From: an uncultured Sulfitobacter sp.
GTDB taxonomy: Bacteria; Pseudomonadota; Alphaproteobacteria; Rhodobacterales; Rhodobacteraceae
Direction of reading: 5' to 3'
DNA: 64,000 nucleotides
Assembly: GCA_937138475.1 (NCBI GenBank)
Contig: CAKZPD010000028.1
Coordinates: 62,001-126,000 of the forward strand
Part shown: one piece after another, positions 37,772 through 47,807 of the stretch
Layout of the letters: each line of letters begins with the position of its first letter
How positions within the stretch are numbered: position 1 is the stretch's first letter
Notes under the pieces: model-generated
What the model saw: the letters and a program-made list of their open reading frames with translations, nothing else
What the model was told of the DNA's origin: nothing
The model's database searches: none
Program-made: the position numbers and the translations under genes

Positions 37772-38281
37772 ATGCAATCCCGCCGCGCCAGTGCAAAAGG
37801 CTTTCAACGCACCTCAAGCTTGCTGGTGTCGCGCATTCGCCGTGCGTCCGAAAGCCGCGGCTTTGCCCAAAGCCGCTTGCTGACAGATTGGGCCGAGATC
37901 GCCGGCCAGGATATCGCCGCCTGCGCCCGCCCGGTCGAGGTCAGCTATGGCCGGGGCGGCATGGGGGCGACGCTGACGTTGCTGACCACGGGCGCCCATG
38001 CCCCCGTCCTCGAGATGCAAAAAGAACGCCTGCGCACCAAGGTAAACGGGGTTTACGGCTATAACGCGATTGCGCGGATCAAGATCACCCAGACGGCGCC
38101 CACCGGGTTTTCCGAAGGGCAGGTGGCCTTTGAGCATCGCAAGGCCCCCGCGGCCCCTGCACCCGCCAATCCAGCGGTCCGCGCCAAGGCGGTGCAAGAC
38201 ACTCAGGCGGTGGCCGATGATGACCTGCGTGCGGCCCTTGCGCGTTTGGGCGAAAACATATTCAACAAGACAAATCGCTAA
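37772..38281 (+). CDS. dciA: DUF721 / DciA family protein
   Basis: A 169-aa protein of the DUF721 family, whose member DciA recruits the replicative helicase DnaB. The domain occupies about residues 15-105 (LLTDWAEIAGQDIAACARPVE, then LQMQKE-like VLEMQKERLRTKVNGVYGY). An Ala/Pro linker and a short C-terminal helix follow. The ATG at 37772 has AAGGAAGA upstream; the open frame continues further upstream over the mutY leader. It is divergent from mutY and followed by a dsbA-like gene after 14 nt. Confidence 0.85.
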   Translation: MQSRRASAKGFQRTSSLLVSRIRRASESRGFAQSRLLTDWAEIAGQDIAACARPVEVSYGRGGMGATLTLLTTGAHAPVLEMQKERLRTKVNGVYGYNAIARIKITQTAPTGFSEGQVAFEHRKAPAAPAPANPAVRAKAVQDTQAVADDDLRAALARLGENIFNKTNR

Positions 38282-38295
38282 ATAAAGGATGTCTC

Positions 38296-38991
38296 ATGTC
38301 TAGATTATTGGCCGTTCTGGCCGCTGTTGTGGTGATCGGGGGCGCTGCGCTCTATTTGATGTGGCCGGCGACAGACGCCCCGACAAATGTCTCTTCAGAT
38401 GTTTCGACACAGGCGCAGACCTTGGATTCCCAGGAAACCCAGAACACGCAGGCGACCGCATCAGACAGCGTGATTGCCGAAATGGCCTTGGGCAACCCCG
38501 ACGCCCCGGTGACGGTCATCGAATACGCCAGCTTTACCTGTCCGCATTGCGCGCGGTTCCACGCCGAGGGGTTCAAGCAGCTCAAGTCCGATTATATCGA
38601 CAGCGGCAAAATCAACTTTATCTACCGCGAGGTCTATTTTGACCGCTATGGCCTTTGGGCTTCGATGATCGCCCGTTGCGCCGGCCCCGAGAAATTCTTT
38701 GGCATGGCTGATTTGATCTATAAGGGGCAATCCGAATGGGCCCGCGCAGGCGAGCCGGCAGCGATTATTGATCAGCTGCGCAAGCTTGGCCGTTTGGCCG
38801 GGCTGGGCGGCGATCAGCTTGAGGCCTGCCTGCAAGACGAGGACAAGGCCCGCGATCTGGTGGCGTGGTATCAACAAAACGCCGAGACAGACGGCATCGA
38901 AAGCACGCCCAGCTTTTTGATCAATGGCAAGAAATACGCCAACATGCCCTATGACGACATGGCACGGATCATCGACGAGGCCGCCAAGTGA
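38296..38991 (+). CDS. DsbA family periplasmic thiol oxidoreductase
   Basis: A 231-aa exported protein: N-terminal membrane anchor or signal (LLAVLAAVVVIGGAALYLMW), a Thr/Gln-rich linker, then a thioredoxin fold with DsbA active site CPHC in YASFTCPHCARFH (about residue 80) and cis-Pro in STPSFLINGKKY. It may oxidise or isomerise disulfides of envelope proteins. It overlaps the CoA-transferase start by 4 nt. Confidence 0.92.
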   Translation: MSRLLAVLAAVVVIGGAALYLMWPATDAPTNVSSDVSTQAQTLDSQETQNTQATASDSVIAEMALGNPDAPVTVIEYASFTCPHCARFHAEGFKQLKSDYIDSGKINFIYREVYFDRYGLWASMIARCAGPEKFFGMADLIYKGQSEWARAGEPAAIIDQLRKLGRLAGLGGDQLEACLQDEDKARDLVAWYQQNAETDGIESTPSFLINGKKYANMPYDDMARIIDEAAK

Positions 38992-40109
38992 CAGCCCCGC
39001 TTGCAGGCTTAAAAGTGGTTGAGCTGGCGCGCGTGCTGGCCGGCCCTTGGGCGGGGCAAACCCTGTCGGATCTGGGCTGTGATGTGATCAAAGTGGAAAG
39101 CCCGGCGGGCGACGACACCCGGCAATGGGGCCCGCCCTTTGTGACACGCGATGATGATGTTTCGGCGGCCTATTTCCATTCGGCAAACCGCGGCAAGAAA
39201 TCCGTGACCATCGACTTTCGCACCGTCGAAGGCCGGGCGCAGGTCAAGGCATTGCTGGCAGATGCGGACATCGTGATCGAAAATTTCAAGACCGGCGGAT
39301 TGCAGAAATACGGTCTGGATTATGACAGTCTGCGGGCCGAGTTTCCGCGCCTGATTTATTGTTCGATCACCGGATTCGGGCAAGATGGGCCCTATGCGCA
39401 CCGGGCGGGCTATGATTTCATCATTCAGGCGATGTCGGGCCTGATGTCCATCACCGGAGAGCCGACCGGCCAGCCGCAAAAATCGGGTGTGGCGATCACC
39501 GATATCTTTACCGGGGTCTATGCGGTGGTCGGCATCCTAAGCGCGGTGCACCAACGCAATGCGACTGGCCTGGGGCAGCATATAGACATGGCCCTGCTGG
39601 ATGTCGCGGTGGCGATCACGGCCAATCAGGCGATGAACTATCTGACCACCGGTGTGGCGCCGGGGCGGATGGGCAATGCGCATGTCAACCTTGCGCCCTA
39701 TCAGGTGTTTGACTGTCTTGATGGCCACCTGATTATCGCCACTGGCAATGATGGGCAGTATCAGCGGCTGTGTCACCTGTTGGGTCTTGGTGATATGGCG
39801 CAGGCGCCTGAATTCCTCAAGAACGCCGATCGTCTGGCCAATCGCGATGAAATGACCCGCCGGCTGAATGATGCCACATCTTTGCGCGCCCGCGATGATT
39901 TGCTGGCCGCCTGCGAGGCCCAAGGCGTGCCGGCCGGGCCGATCAACGATATGGCGGATGTGATGGCCGATCCACAGGTGCAGGCCCGCCGGATGCAGAT
40001 CGACCTGGACGGTGTGCCGGGTGTGCGCACCCCGATCAGCTTTTCCGGGGCGCAGCTTGCGTTGCATCGCCCCTCGCCCCGTTTGGGCGAGGACAATCCC
40101 CCCAGCTAG
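38988..40109 (+). CDS. CaiB/BaiF family (class III) CoA-transferase
   Basis: A 373-aa family III CoA-transferase. The N-terminal signature is [21 protein letters not shown] with VIKVESP; the catalytic Asp is in [15 protein letters not shown] (about residue 168). Members move CoA among carnitine, oxalate, formate, mesaconyl and similar acids, so the substrate is unknown. It ends tail to tail with lpxK, overlapping by 4 nt. Confidence 0.92.
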   Translation: MTAPLAGLKVVELARVLAGPWAGQTLSDLGCDVIKVESPAGDDTRQWGPPFVTRDDDVSAAYFHSANRGKKSVTIDFRTVEGRAQVKALLADADIVIENFKTGGLQKYGLDYDSLRAEFPRLIYCSITGFGQDGPYAHRAGYDFIIQAMSGLMSITGEPTGQPQKSGVAITDIFTGVYAVVGILSAVHQRNATGLGQHIDMALLDVAVAITANQAMNYLTTGVAPGRMGNAHVNLAPYQVFDCLDGHLIIATGNDGQYQRLCHLLGLGDMAQAPEFLKNADRLANRDEMTRRLNDATSLRARDDLLAACEAQGVPAGPINDMADVMADPQVQARRMQIDLDGVPGVRTPISFSGAQLALHRPSPRLGEDNPPS

Positions 40110-41095
40110 GACAGTTTGTCCAAGGCTTGGCTTAATGGGTTTTCCGGGGCAAGTGCCAGCCGAACCGGCAGGGTGATGACCTGCGCGCGGTCGCGCAGCG
40201 GCAGGCGCACGGCGTCCTTTTCCGTGGTGACAAGCTGGGCACCCCGCGATTTGGCATCGGCCAGCAAACGCGCCATCAGCGTCGATGTCAGGGGCTGGTG
40301 ATCGCCCAAAGGTTCGGCGTGCAGAACCCGCGCGCCCAGCCCGCGCAGCGTGGCAAAGAACTTTTCCGGATGGCCGATGCCGGCAAAGGCCAATACCGGT
40401 GTGTCTTGCCAATCCATTCCGGTTTGCAAGGGAACAAGCTGCGCCTTTGCGTGGGGCAAGCCGCCTGGAACCCCGGCGCGCCGGGCCTGCGCGGCAAAGC
40501 GATCCTGGGCGTCTGGCGCGCCGATAGACAGCAACAGATCGGCCCGCGCCAACCCTGCGGGCACCCCCTCGCGCAGCGGGCCGGCCGGCAAGCAATACCC
40601 ATTGCCAAAGCCCTGCTGCGCATCGACCACGACGATGCTCAGGTCATGGTGCAGCGCCGGGTTCTGAAATCCGTCGTCCAGCACGATAATGCTGGCGCCG
40701 GCCTCTTGTGCCATCCGCGCCCCGGCGGCGCGGTCTTGCGCCACCCAAACTTCGGCAAAGGCGGCCAGCAAAAGCGGCTCATCACCCACATCGCGGGCGG
40801 AATGTTTGGCCGGATCGACGCGGACCGGCCCGCGCAGGCGCCCGCCATAGCCGCGCGAGACCACATGCGGCTGGTGAAAACGGTCGCGCAGATGTTCCAC
40901 AACCGCAATCACGGTCGGGGTCTTGCCGGTGCCGCCTGCATTCAGGTTTCCGACGCAGACAACGGGAATGCCAAGTGCCGCGCGCGCGCCATTCGCAAGA
41001 CGCCGCGCCGTTGCGCGCCCATAAAGCCAGCCCAGCGGCGCCAGCAGGCGGGCCCGAATGCCGGGCGGTTTGAACCAAAATTCGGGCGCGTTCAT
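40106..41095 (-). CDS. lpxK: Tetraacyldisaccharide 4'-kinase
   Basis: Phosphorylates the 4' position of the lipid A precursor, at the inner face of the inner membrane. The 329-aa protein has the P-loop [17 protein letters not shown] (about residues 55-70) with the LpxK motif [16 protein letters not shown] and the DDGFQNPAL segment. The ATG at 41095 overlaps the waaA stop by 4 nt; the open frame extends 30 codons further without similarity. It is the last gene of an LPS-core run. Confidence 0.95.
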   Translation of the reverse strand: MNAPEFWFKPPGIRARLLAPLGWLYGRATARRLANGARAALGIPVVCVGNLNAGGTGKTPTVIAVVEHLRDRFHQPHVVSRGYGGRLRGPVRVDPAKHSARDVGDEPLLLAAFAEVWVAQDRAAGARMAQEAGASIIVLDDGFQNPALHHDLSIVVVDAQQGFGNGYCLPAGPLREGVPAGLARADLLLSIGAPDAQDRFAAQARRAGVPGGLPHAKAQLVPLQTGMDWQDTPVLAFAGIGHPEKFFATLRGLGARVLHAEPLGDHQPLTSTLMARLLADAKSRGAQLVTTEKDAVRLPLRDRAQVITLPVRLALAPENPLSQALDKLS

Positions 41096-42303
41096 TTTGG
41101 CTCCTTTGGGGGGGCATCCAGCAGGGTCTGCACCTGTTCGATGATCTTGTCCGTGACCATTGCGCCTTCGCTTATCACATCCCATCCCGCATGGGCCATA
41201 GCGGCGGCCTGATCGGGGGCCATCAACCGTGTCACGGCGGTGCCAAGGGTCTGGGCATCATTGACGATCCGCGCGGCGCCCGCCTGCGCCAGCCGTGTAT
41301 AGAATGGCAAATACCGCCTGACGTTCGGGCCATACAGCACAGCCGAACCCAAAACAGCGGCATCGAAGGGGTTTTGCCCGCCGTGCCCTGCCACCAACGA
41401 GCTGCCCATAAAGGACAGGGGCGCGATGCGATAAAACAGACCAAGGTCATCTTGCTCTTCCGATAACAGGACCTGCGTCGCCTCGTTTGGTTCTTCGCCC
41501 ATGCTCCAACGGGCGGTGCGGAAATTTTCCTGGGTGGTTTGCGCCAGAATGGCGTCGATGGGGACATCCGGCGCCGGATGCAGCACCAAAAGCAACCGGT
41601 GCGCCAGCTTCATCGCCTGGCGGTGGGCGCGCAACACAGCCGGTATTTCCGCCAGTTGCACGTTGCTGGCCAACCAGACTGGCCGCCCGGCCAGGGTCGT
41701 CGCCAGGGCGTTTATGCAGGCCTCGGGGCAGGGCAATACCTGTCCGCCGGCCCGCAGGGGCATGTGCTGTTCAAGCCGCTTGGCAGGCACGCCCAGTTGC
41801 ACAAGCCGCGCGTGGGCTTGGGGGCTGCGCACCATCAACGTGCTGAACCCGGCCAGCAATTTGCGCGGCACATCCGGCAGCCAGCGGTCACGCCGCCCGC
41901 CGAACCCGGCCGCATCTGCATCGGCAAGCACAAGGGGGCAGCCGGCCTTGATCGCCGCTTGGATCAGGTTGGGGCGCAGATCCCCATAAAGCCACAGCCC
42001 GCAATCGGGGGCCCAATGATCCAAAAACCGGGCCACCGCCTGGGGCGCGTCCGAAGGCAGCGCGCTGAACAAAACCGCGCCGGTTCCGGCCTCGGGCGCG
42101 GGGCAGGTGATCAGCACGGACAAATCGTATCGCAGCTGCATCAGGCGATAGGCCAGATCCTGGGCCGCATTCTGCCCGGCCGGTTCGGGCGCGTTGATCC
42201 ACAAAAGCTGCCCCTTGGGGCGGGGCGTCTGGGCCACATATTCGCGCGGCCCAATGCGCCGCGACAGCGCCCGATATGCCGCAAGACTAAGCGAGCGGCC
42301 CAT
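41092..42303 (-). CDS. waaA: 3-deoxy-D-manno-octulosonate (Kdo) transferase, divergent
   Basis: A 403-aa GT-B glycosyltransferase placed between lpxK and DUF4170, so almost surely the Kdo transferase of lipid A. The C-terminal signature [21 protein letters not shown] is clear. The usual N-terminal HAxSxGE stretch with the catalytic Glu is replaced by [11 protein letters not shown], and the second motif (ASTHxGEE) reads ASNVQLAEI. Either the catalytic residue is placed elsewhere or this is a divergent subfamily. Overlaps lpxK by 4 nt. Confidence 0.82.
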   Translation of the reverse strand: MGRSLSLAAYRALSRRIGPREYVAQTPRPKGQLLWINAPEPAGQNAAQDLAYRLMQLRYDLSVLITCPAPEAGTGAVLFSALPSDAPQAVARFLDHWAPDCGLWLYGDLRPNLIQAAIKAGCPLVLADADAAGFGGRRDRWLPDVPRKLLAGFSTLMVRSPQAHARLVQLGVPAKRLEQHMPLRAGGQVLPCPEACINALATTLAGRPVWLASNVQLAEIPAVLRAHRQAMKLAHRLLLVLHPAPDVPIDAILAQTTQENFRTARWSMGEEPNEATQVLLSEEQDDLGLFYRIAPLSFMGSSLVAGHGGQNPFDAAVLGSAVLYGPNVRRYLPFYTRLAQAGAARIVNDAQTLGTAVTRLMAPDQAAAMAHAGWDVISEGAMVTDKIIEQVQTLLDAPPKEPK

Positions 42304-42309
42304 GGGGGC

Positions 42310-42552
42310 CTAGCCCAGCTCTTCTGTGGCCGAGGCCGGTGCGTCTTCGTCGCGCAGCCTGTGCAAATGCGCGATGAAATAACGCATATGGGCATTGTCC
42401 ACGGTGCGCTGTGCTTCGGATTTCCAGGCGTTATAGGCGCTTTCGTAATTGGGAAAGATGCCGACGATATGCAGGTCGGCAACGTTCTTGAAGACATTCT
42501 TTGACGGGTCTGTCAGCTCTCCGCCAAAGACCAGATGCAGGCGTTGGGTCAT
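42310..42552 (-). CDS. DUF4170 domain-containing protein
   Basis: An 80-aa protein of the alphaproteobacterial DUF4170 family, found next to Kdo transferase genes. Visible features are LHLVFGGELTDP, VGIFPNYESAYNAWKSEAQ and MRYFIAHLHRL. It has no signal peptide and is acidic at the C terminus. It lies 6 nt from waaA and 2 nt from cysQ. Function unknown; a role in LPS core assembly is a guess by position. Confidence 0.85.
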   Translation of the reverse strand: MTQRLHLVFGGELTDPSKNVFKNVADLHIVGIFPNYESAYNAWKSEAQRTVDNAHMRYFIAHLHRLRDEDAPASATEELG

Positions 42553-42554
42553 GT

Positions 42555-43391
42555 TTATTCCTGTGGTTTAGGGTTCATCCTAGGGTGCGTGGGTTTTGCG
42601 CGCGGGTCAAGCGGCGCCAGATGCCCCAACAGCCGGTCATGCAGGGCCGCCCCCGAAGCGATGACCCCGTTCAGCTGTGGCACCGGGTTGTTGAACATCA
42701 GCGGCGCGCCGGATTTATCGGTGCAGGTGCCGCCCGCTTCGGTGACGATCAGGGCGCCGGCCGCGATGTCCCATTCCCAGCTTGGGCGAAAGGTCAGCAT
42801 CGCATCAAAGCGCCCCTGCGCCACCAGCCCCAACCGATAGGCCAGCGATGGTCGGTGCGCCCGCTGAAACCCCGGCAGCCCGCCGGGCCAAAGATCGGGT
42901 TGAACCGTCGGCTTGGCCGCCAATATGTTGGCGGTGCCGGGGTCGGCTGTGGCGCTGGCGGTGATCGCGGCACCGTTCAGCCAGGCGCCCCGACCCAGCG
43001 CGGCGGCATAAAGTTTGTCGCGCAACGGCAGAAAAACCACCCCGGCCACCACGCGCCCATTGCGGGCAATGGCCAGGGAATGCGCCCAGGTGCGTGACCC
43101 CTCTATGAAGCTGCGGGTGCCGTCGATCGGATCGACGATAAAGACATGCTCGTGCGTCAGGCGCCGGGCGTTGTCCTCGGTTTCTTCGGACAGCCATCCG
43201 TAATCAGGGCGGGCGCTGCGCAGCGTGTGTTCAAGCATGGCGTTGACCGCCAGATCGGCTTCGGTCACGGGGCCGGCGCCGCGGGCCTTGTCCCAGCGTT
43301 TGGCCGAAAGCCCGGCAAAGCTGGTGGCGACCTGACCGGCCAGCCGCGCCGCGTCGATCAACAGCGACAGATCATCGGTGTTGTCAGGCAC
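42555..43391 (-). CDS. cysQ: Inositol monophosphatase family 3'(2'),5'-bisphosphate nucleotidase (CysQ)
   Basis: A 278-aa lithium-sensitive Mg-dependent phosphatase. It shows the two family motifs: VFIVDPIDGTRSFIEG (about residue 85) and WEWDIAAGALIVTEAGG (about 210), with WLSEETEDN supplying the metal-binding Glu. CysQ removes 3'-phosphoadenosine phosphate from sulfate assimilation; an inositol-phosphate substrate is the alternative. It overlaps pmbA by 8 nt. Confidence 0.88.
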   Translation of the reverse strand: MPDNTDDLSLLIDAARLAGQVATSFAGLSAKRWDKARGAGPVTEADLAVNAMLEHTLRSARPDYGWLSEETEDNARRLTHEHVFIVDPIDGTRSFIEGSRTWAHSLAIARNGRVVAGVVFLPLRDKLYAAALGRGAWLNGAAITASATADPGTANILAAKPTVQPDLWPGGLPGFQRAHRPSLAYRLGLVAQGRFDAMLTFRPSWEWDIAAGALIVTEAGGTCTDKSGAPLMFNNPVPQLNGVIASGAALHDRLLGHLAPLDPRAKPTHPRMNPKPQE

Positions 43392-44730
43392 CGGCCAAGG
43401 TCATCCTTGGGACCAACAGCGATGGCACCGGCCGGCTTAGATGCAGGCGCGCGTCGTTTGCGGGGATCAAAGCGCCAAGCATCTCGTGCAGGTTGCCGGC
43501 GATGGTGCATTCATTGACCGGATAGGCAATCGCGCCGTTTTCCACCCAGTGCCCGGCCGCGCCGCGCGAATAATCGCCGGTGTTGGGGTTGATCGTCGCG
43601 CCGATCAACGACGTCACCAGCAACCCGGTTCCCATATCGCGCAGCAGCGCCGCGCGGCTTTGCTGGCCTTGGCTAAGCGCGACGTTCCAATTCATTGGGC
43701 TGGGCGGTGCCGAGGTGCCGCGCGCGGCATTCCCGCTTGGGGCCATGCCCAGTTTGCGCGCATTCGCCAGATCAAGCGTCCAGCCCGTCAGCACGCCGTC
43801 CTTGACGATTTGTCGTGGCTGGGTGGGCAGACCTTCCCCGTCAAAAAGCCGCGACCCAGACACCCTTGGCCGGTGCGGATCTTCAAGCACAGACAAACCT
43901 TTGGGCAGGATCTGGGTGCCAATCGCGTCCCGCAAGAATGATCCACCGCGCGCAATCGCCGCCCCGTTGACAGCCGCCAGAAGATGGCCCAACAGGCTTG
44001 CCGCGATGCGTTCATCAAACAACACCGGAAACTTGCCGGTGGGTGGTTTGCGCGCCCCGATCCGCGCGGCGGCCCGTGCGGCGGCGCTGGCGCCAATGTC
44101 ATGGGCTGGGGTCAGATCGCTTTGAAAAATGCGGCTGTCGCCGTCATAGTCGCGCTCCATGCTGGTGCCGGTGCCGGCAATCGCCACACAAGACAGCCCA
44201 CGGGTGCTGCGGGTATATCCGGCCGAAAACCCATTGCTGGCGGCCAAATGCACCCGGCTGGTGCCATAGGCCGCGCTGGCCGATTGCACCTGCGACACAG
44301 CGGGGTTGTCTAGGGCGGCGGCTTCGGCGGCCTGCGCATCTTGCATCAGGTCTTGGGGCGTGGGCTCTGGGGCGGGGTCGTACAGCTCAAGCGGGCGGGA
44401 ATCGGTGCTTTGGCACAGCTGGCCGGGATCGGCCAAACCGGCAAAGCGATCTTGGGGGGCCTCGCGGGCCATGGCAACCGCGCGTTCGGCCATCATGGCA
44501 ATGGCCCCATGCGCCCGGTCGGAAATAGAGACATTCGCAAAACGCTGCCCGACAAAGACCCGCAGGCCAATGTCGATGCTTTCGGCGCGCTCGGCCTGTT
44601 CCAGGGTTCCGGCGCGCACATCGACAGAAACCGAGCTGCGCTGAACCGCAAGGGTATCTGCCGCCTGCGCCCCGGCTTGTTTGGCTGCTGCCAGAACCTG
44701 CGCGCTTAGCTGCTCAAGTGTTTGGGTCAT
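43384..44730 (-). CDS. pmbA: PmbA/TldE subunit of the TldD/TldE metalloprotease
   Basis: A 448-aa protein of the TldD/PmbA family, which works with TldD to cleave unfolded peptides. Family segments visible are GLRVFVGQRFANVSISD near the N terminus, PVLFDERIAASLLGHLLAAVNG, SGSRLFDGEGLPTQPRQIVKDG and GHWVENGAIAYPVNE. PmbA lacks the HExxxH zinc motif of TldD, and none is seen here. The ATG at 44730 starts the conserved N terminus; the frame extends 20 codons upstream without support. Confidence 0.92.
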   Translation of the reverse strand: MTQTLEQLSAQVLAAAKQAGAQAADTLAVQRSSVSVDVRAGTLEQAERAESIDIGLRVFVGQRFANVSISDRAHGAIAMMAERAVAMAREAPQDRFAGLADPGQLCQSTDSRPLELYDPAPEPTPQDLMQDAQAAEAAALDNPAVSQVQSASAAYGTSRVHLAASNGFSAGYTRSTRGLSCVAIAGTGTSMERDYDGDSRIFQSDLTPAHDIGASAAARAAARIGARKPPTGKFPVLFDERIAASLLGHLLAAVNGAAIARGGSFLRDAIGTQILPKGLSVLEDPHRPRVSGSRLFDGEGLPTQPRQIVKDGVLTGWTLDLANARKLGMAPSGNAARGTSAPPSPMNWNVALSQGQQSRAALLRDMGTGLLVTSLIGATINPNTGDYSRGAAGHWVENGAIAYPVNECTIAGNLHEMLGALIPANDARLHLSRPVPSLLVPRMTLAGA

Positions 44731-44799
44731 GTCCGTTCGCTCCTTGGCCGCCGCTGGCGCAGGCCTAGCGCCCCGCGCCGCCGGGGGCAAGGGCGCCGG

Positions 44800-46317
44800 T
44801 TACTGGATGCGCTGGCCGTTGGCGATGACATGGCCTTGGGCGTTGATCTCTATCTGTGACACCAGGGTGTCCGGGCCATCGCCGGGAACCGCCAAAAGCC
44901 CCATCATCATACGGGCGCCCATGGCCTGTTCTTGGGGCAACAGCCCCATGCCCACCAAGGTGTCGATCAACTGGTTGGCCCCGACCAGACGCAAGGACAG
45001 ATTGCCGGTTGGTTTCGGCAGGGTGGCCAAGCCAGGCGGGGTGTCAAAGGTAAAGGCGCCCGATCCGTTCAGCGCAGCGCCGGCCAGCGTCAGGCGCAAA
45101 TCGTTGATTGTCAGGGCCTCAAGTTGGGCGGGAACGTTTTGCGCCTGACCGGCAGCGGCGATATTCGCCGGGTCAAGCAAATCCAGAACAATGCGCAGCT
45201 TGCCGGTCAGATCCAGCGCGATGGTGGCCGGGTCGCGCGACAATTGCCCGGCCGGATCGAACAGCCCCCAAATCATCTCGGACATGGTGAAACCACCCAG
45301 TTCAAATCCCAACGAAAAATCCGATGCGCTGTCGCGCTTTTCAAGCGGCAAGGCCAGATGAAAGGCCGATTTTGCGACTTGGAAGGCAATCGGCAAGGGG
45401 CTGGCCGCCGAGGTCATATTGACGTTCAGGTCTTGTTGCCGGGTGCGATATTGCAACCCCGCGCGCGAAAGGGCGATCTGCAAGCCCCCGCCAGACGAGG
45501 ACGCAGTCCCCGAGAAAGGGCCATCCGGGCTGTTGGCGGCGATCTGCATCTGGCTGGGGCCATAGCTGAAAGCCCCGTCCAGGCCAAAACCGGCGCGCAA
45601 CAAGGCGGCCGCATCGGCAGGGGCGCTGGCGGCATCGGGCACGCGCGAGGTGGCATCAAAGCGCACATCCTGCGCGCTGCCGGTGATGGTGGCGGTTTCG
45701 GTGCTTTGCGGGTCGGCAAAGGCAATGTCATAATGCATGCGCTTGGCGTTGAAGGTCTTGCTGACCTGTCCGGTCTGATCCATCGCGGTTTCGCTGGTGC
45801 CATCCAGATCATCCAAGCCAAAGACGATTCGCATCATCGTGCTGGGAATGGCGGTGCCGTCCAAAACGAAATCGCGCAGCTCGGCGCGCATGCTTTGGGC
45901 AGAAAAATCATAGTGCATTTGATCGGGGGTGCCCGAAACACGCATTTGCAAGCCGCTTTGACGATAATTCATGGTAAAGGCGACCGACTCGCCCTCGGGG
46001 GGGGTCAGGCGGACCTGTGCCGGCACCTGTTCAACAAACATCACATTGACGGTGCCGTCCTGATTTTCGATGAAATCGACATTGCCGATCATCATTTCGG
46101 CGCGGCTGCCGTTGGTGTCGATATCGACGGCGATGCTGAGATCTTGCAGGGCCAGCCCTGAGGCGTTGGGGCGCTCTGACACGCTGACCTGATAGCCAAA
46201 ACGTTCCATTATGTTGCGCCAATCGCCCCAGACCTGCTGCGCGGTCACATCGGCAAGGCCGGCCGTTGCCAATCCGGAAAACAAAAGGGAAAGCAGGGGG
46301 CGGGTTAGAATGCGCAT
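44800..46317 (-). CDS. DUF2125 domain-containing periplasmic protein
   Basis: A 505-aa exported protein: signal peptide MRILTRPLLSLLFSGLATAGLA with predicted cleavage before DVTAQ. The mature part is beta-rich with repeating Asp/Gly patterns and matches the alphaproteobacterial DUF2125 family in length and style. Function unknown; an envelope role is likely. It is the first gene of a minus-strand run 69 nt before pmbA and is divergent from the SDR gene. Confidence 0.8.
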   Translation of the reverse strand: MRILTRPLLSLLFSGLATAGLADVTAQQVWGDWRNIMERFGYQVSVSERPNASGLALQDLSIAVDIDTNGSRAEMMIGNVDFIENQDGTVNVMFVEQVPAQVRLTPPEGESVAFTMNYRQSGLQMRVSGTPDQMHYDFSAQSMRAELRDFVLDGTAIPSTMMRIVFGLDDLDGTSETAMDQTGQVSKTFNAKRMHYDIAFADPQSTETATITGSAQDVRFDATSRVPDAASAPADAAALLRAGFGLDGAFSYGPSQMQIAANSPDGPFSGTASSSGGGLQIALSRAGLQYRTRQQDLNVNMTSAASPLPIAFQVAKSAFHLALPLEKRDSASDFSLGFELGGFTMSEMIWGLFDPAGQLSRDPATIALDLTGKLRIVLDLLDPANIAAAGQAQNVPAQLEALTINDLRLTLAGAALNGSGAFTFDTPPGLATLPKPTGNLSLRLVGANQLIDTLVGMGLLPQEQAMGARMMMGLLAVPGDGPDTLVSQIEINAQGHVIANGQRIQ

Positions 46318-46443
46318 CGGACAATCCTTTACTGATACAATGCCTCATCGTCTGCCAAGCGATGCAGCGGGTCAAGAGGCACGCGGGCTGGACCTGCGGC
46401 CAATCACCTATTACCACGAAAGCGTGAAACACGGAGCGCAGTT

Positions 46444-47193
46444 ATGGATATGAACGGAAAGACGGTGATGATCACCGGGGCCAGCCGCGGCATCGGCGCG
46501 CAGGCTGCACGGGTGTTCTTGGCGGCTGGCGCGAATGTTGCGCTTGTGGCGCGGTCGCAAGAGGCGATCGCCAACCTGGCCGGCGAGCTGGGGCCAAAGG
46601 CGCTGGCGATCCCTTGCAACGTTGCCCGCTTTGCCGAGATATCGGCGGCGGTGGATGCCACGGTCGACACATTTGGCGGTTTGGACGTGCTGATCAATAA
46701 CGCAGGTGTGATTGACCCCATTGCCCATATGGACCAGGCCGATCCCGACGCCTGGGGGCAGGCCATCGACATCAACGTCAAGGGGGTGTTTTACGGAATG
46801 CGCGCCGCGGTGCCGGTGATGAAGGCGGCGGGCGGCGGCACGGTTCTGACCGTCAGTTCCGGGGCGGCGCATGCGCCGATCGAAGCCTGGAGCCATTATT
46901 GCGCGTCAAAAGCGGCGGCTGCGATGCTGACCCGCAGCCTGCACCACGAAGAGGCCGCCCATGGGATCCGCGCCATCGGTTTGTCGCCCGGCACCGTGGC
47001 GACCCAAATGCAACGCGACATCAAGGACAGCGGGATAAACCCGGTCAGCCAGCTGGACTGGGAGGTCCATATCCCCGCCGACTGGCCGGCCCGCGCGCTG
47101 TTGTGGATGTGCAGCCCGGCGGCGGACCAGTGGTGCGGCGAAGAAATATCGCTGCGCGACGAGGGCATCCGCGCCAAGGTTGGCCTGATATGA
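46444..47193 (+). CDS. SDR family oxidoreductase
   Basis: A 249-aa short-chain dehydrogenase. The NAD(P) loop is MITGASRGIGAQAARVF; NNAG is in VLINNAGVID; the catalytic Tyr-Lys is in SHYCASKAAAAML with Ser in TVSSGAAH. Its TGA stop overlaps the ATG of an enoyl-CoA hydratase (ATGA). Together they suggest beta-oxidation-like chemistry of a small acyl-CoA or alcohol; the substrate is open. Confidence 0.92.
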   Translation: MDMNGKTVMITGASRGIGAQAARVFLAAGANVALVARSQEAIANLAGELGPKALAIPCNVARFAEISAAVDATVDTFGGLDVLINNAGVIDPIAHMDQADPDAWGQAIDINVKGVFYGMRAAVPVMKAAGGGTVLTVSSGAAHAPIEAWSHYCASKAAAAMLTRSLHHEEAAHGIRAIGLSPGTVATQMQRDIKDSGINPVSQLDWEVHIPADWPARALLWMCSPAADQWCGEEISLRDEGIRAKVGLI

Positions 47194-47807
47194 TCGAAAC
47201 CGCGCGCGACGGCGATATCGTGACGATTACGCTGAACCGACCTGACAAAGCCAACGCGTTGACCTTTGCGATGTTGGAGCAGCTGGTTGAAGCGGTGGAA
47301 CAGGCGGCCCCAGCGCGCGCGGTCATTCTGACAGGGCGCGGCAAGGTCTTTAGCGCCGGGGCCGATCTGGACGACGCGCGCGCGGGGCTCGCTACCGCTG
47401 ATGTGTGGGAACGGCTTTCGAGCGCGGTGGCGCGTTTTGACGGGCTGAGCATCGCGGCGCTGAACGGCACTTTGGCAGGCGGCGCGATGGGCATGGCCCT
47501 GGCCTGCGATATCCGCCTGGCGGTCCCCCAGGCGCGGTTCTTTTACCCGGTGATGAAGCTTGGATTTTTGCCGCAACCCAGCGATCCGGGGCGTCTGCGG
47601 GCGCTGATCGGGCCGGCGCGCAGCAAGCTGATCTTGATGGGCGGACAAAAAATCGACGCTGACGAGGCCCTGGCGTTCGGGTTGATTGACCGGATCGTGG
47701 CGCCAGAGGCCCTGTTGCAGGGCGCGCGCGACCTGGCGCAAGACACGCTTGGCGCGGCCCCGGCCCATGCCCTGGCCATCAAACAAATGTGCACCGCCGA
47801 GGCGTGA
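47190..47807 (+). CDS. Enoyl-CoA hydratase/isomerase family protein
   Basis: A 205-aa crotonase-fold protein, shorter than the usual 255-270 aa. CoA-binding and oxyanion segments are present: LNRPDKANALTFAM, FSAGADLDDA and GTLAGGAMGMALACDIRL. The C-terminal helical part is short. The residue at the second catalytic Glu is not obvious, so hydratase activity is uncertain. It is coupled to the SDR gene; the longer open frame that begins inside that gene has no family similarity. Confidence 0.87.
   Translation: MIETARDGDIVTITLNRPDKANALTFAMLEQLVEAVEQAAPARAVILTGRGKVFSAGADLDDARAGLATADVWERLSSAVARFDGLSIAALNGTLAGGAMGMALACDIRLAVPQARFFYPVMKLGFLPQPSDPGRLRALIGPARSKLILMGGQKIDADEALAFGLIDRIVAPEALLQGARDLAQDTLGAAPAHALAIKQMCTAEA

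Noticed and set aside
44932-46161. 409-aa open frame on the plus strand opposite DUF2125
   Set aside because: The minus strand encodes a protein with a good signal peptide and operon context; the plus frame has none.
46899-47189. N-terminal extension of the enoyl-CoA hydratase frame
   Set aside because: It lies wholly inside the SDR gene in another frame and has no crotonase similarity; the ATGA overlap gives a clear start at 47190.
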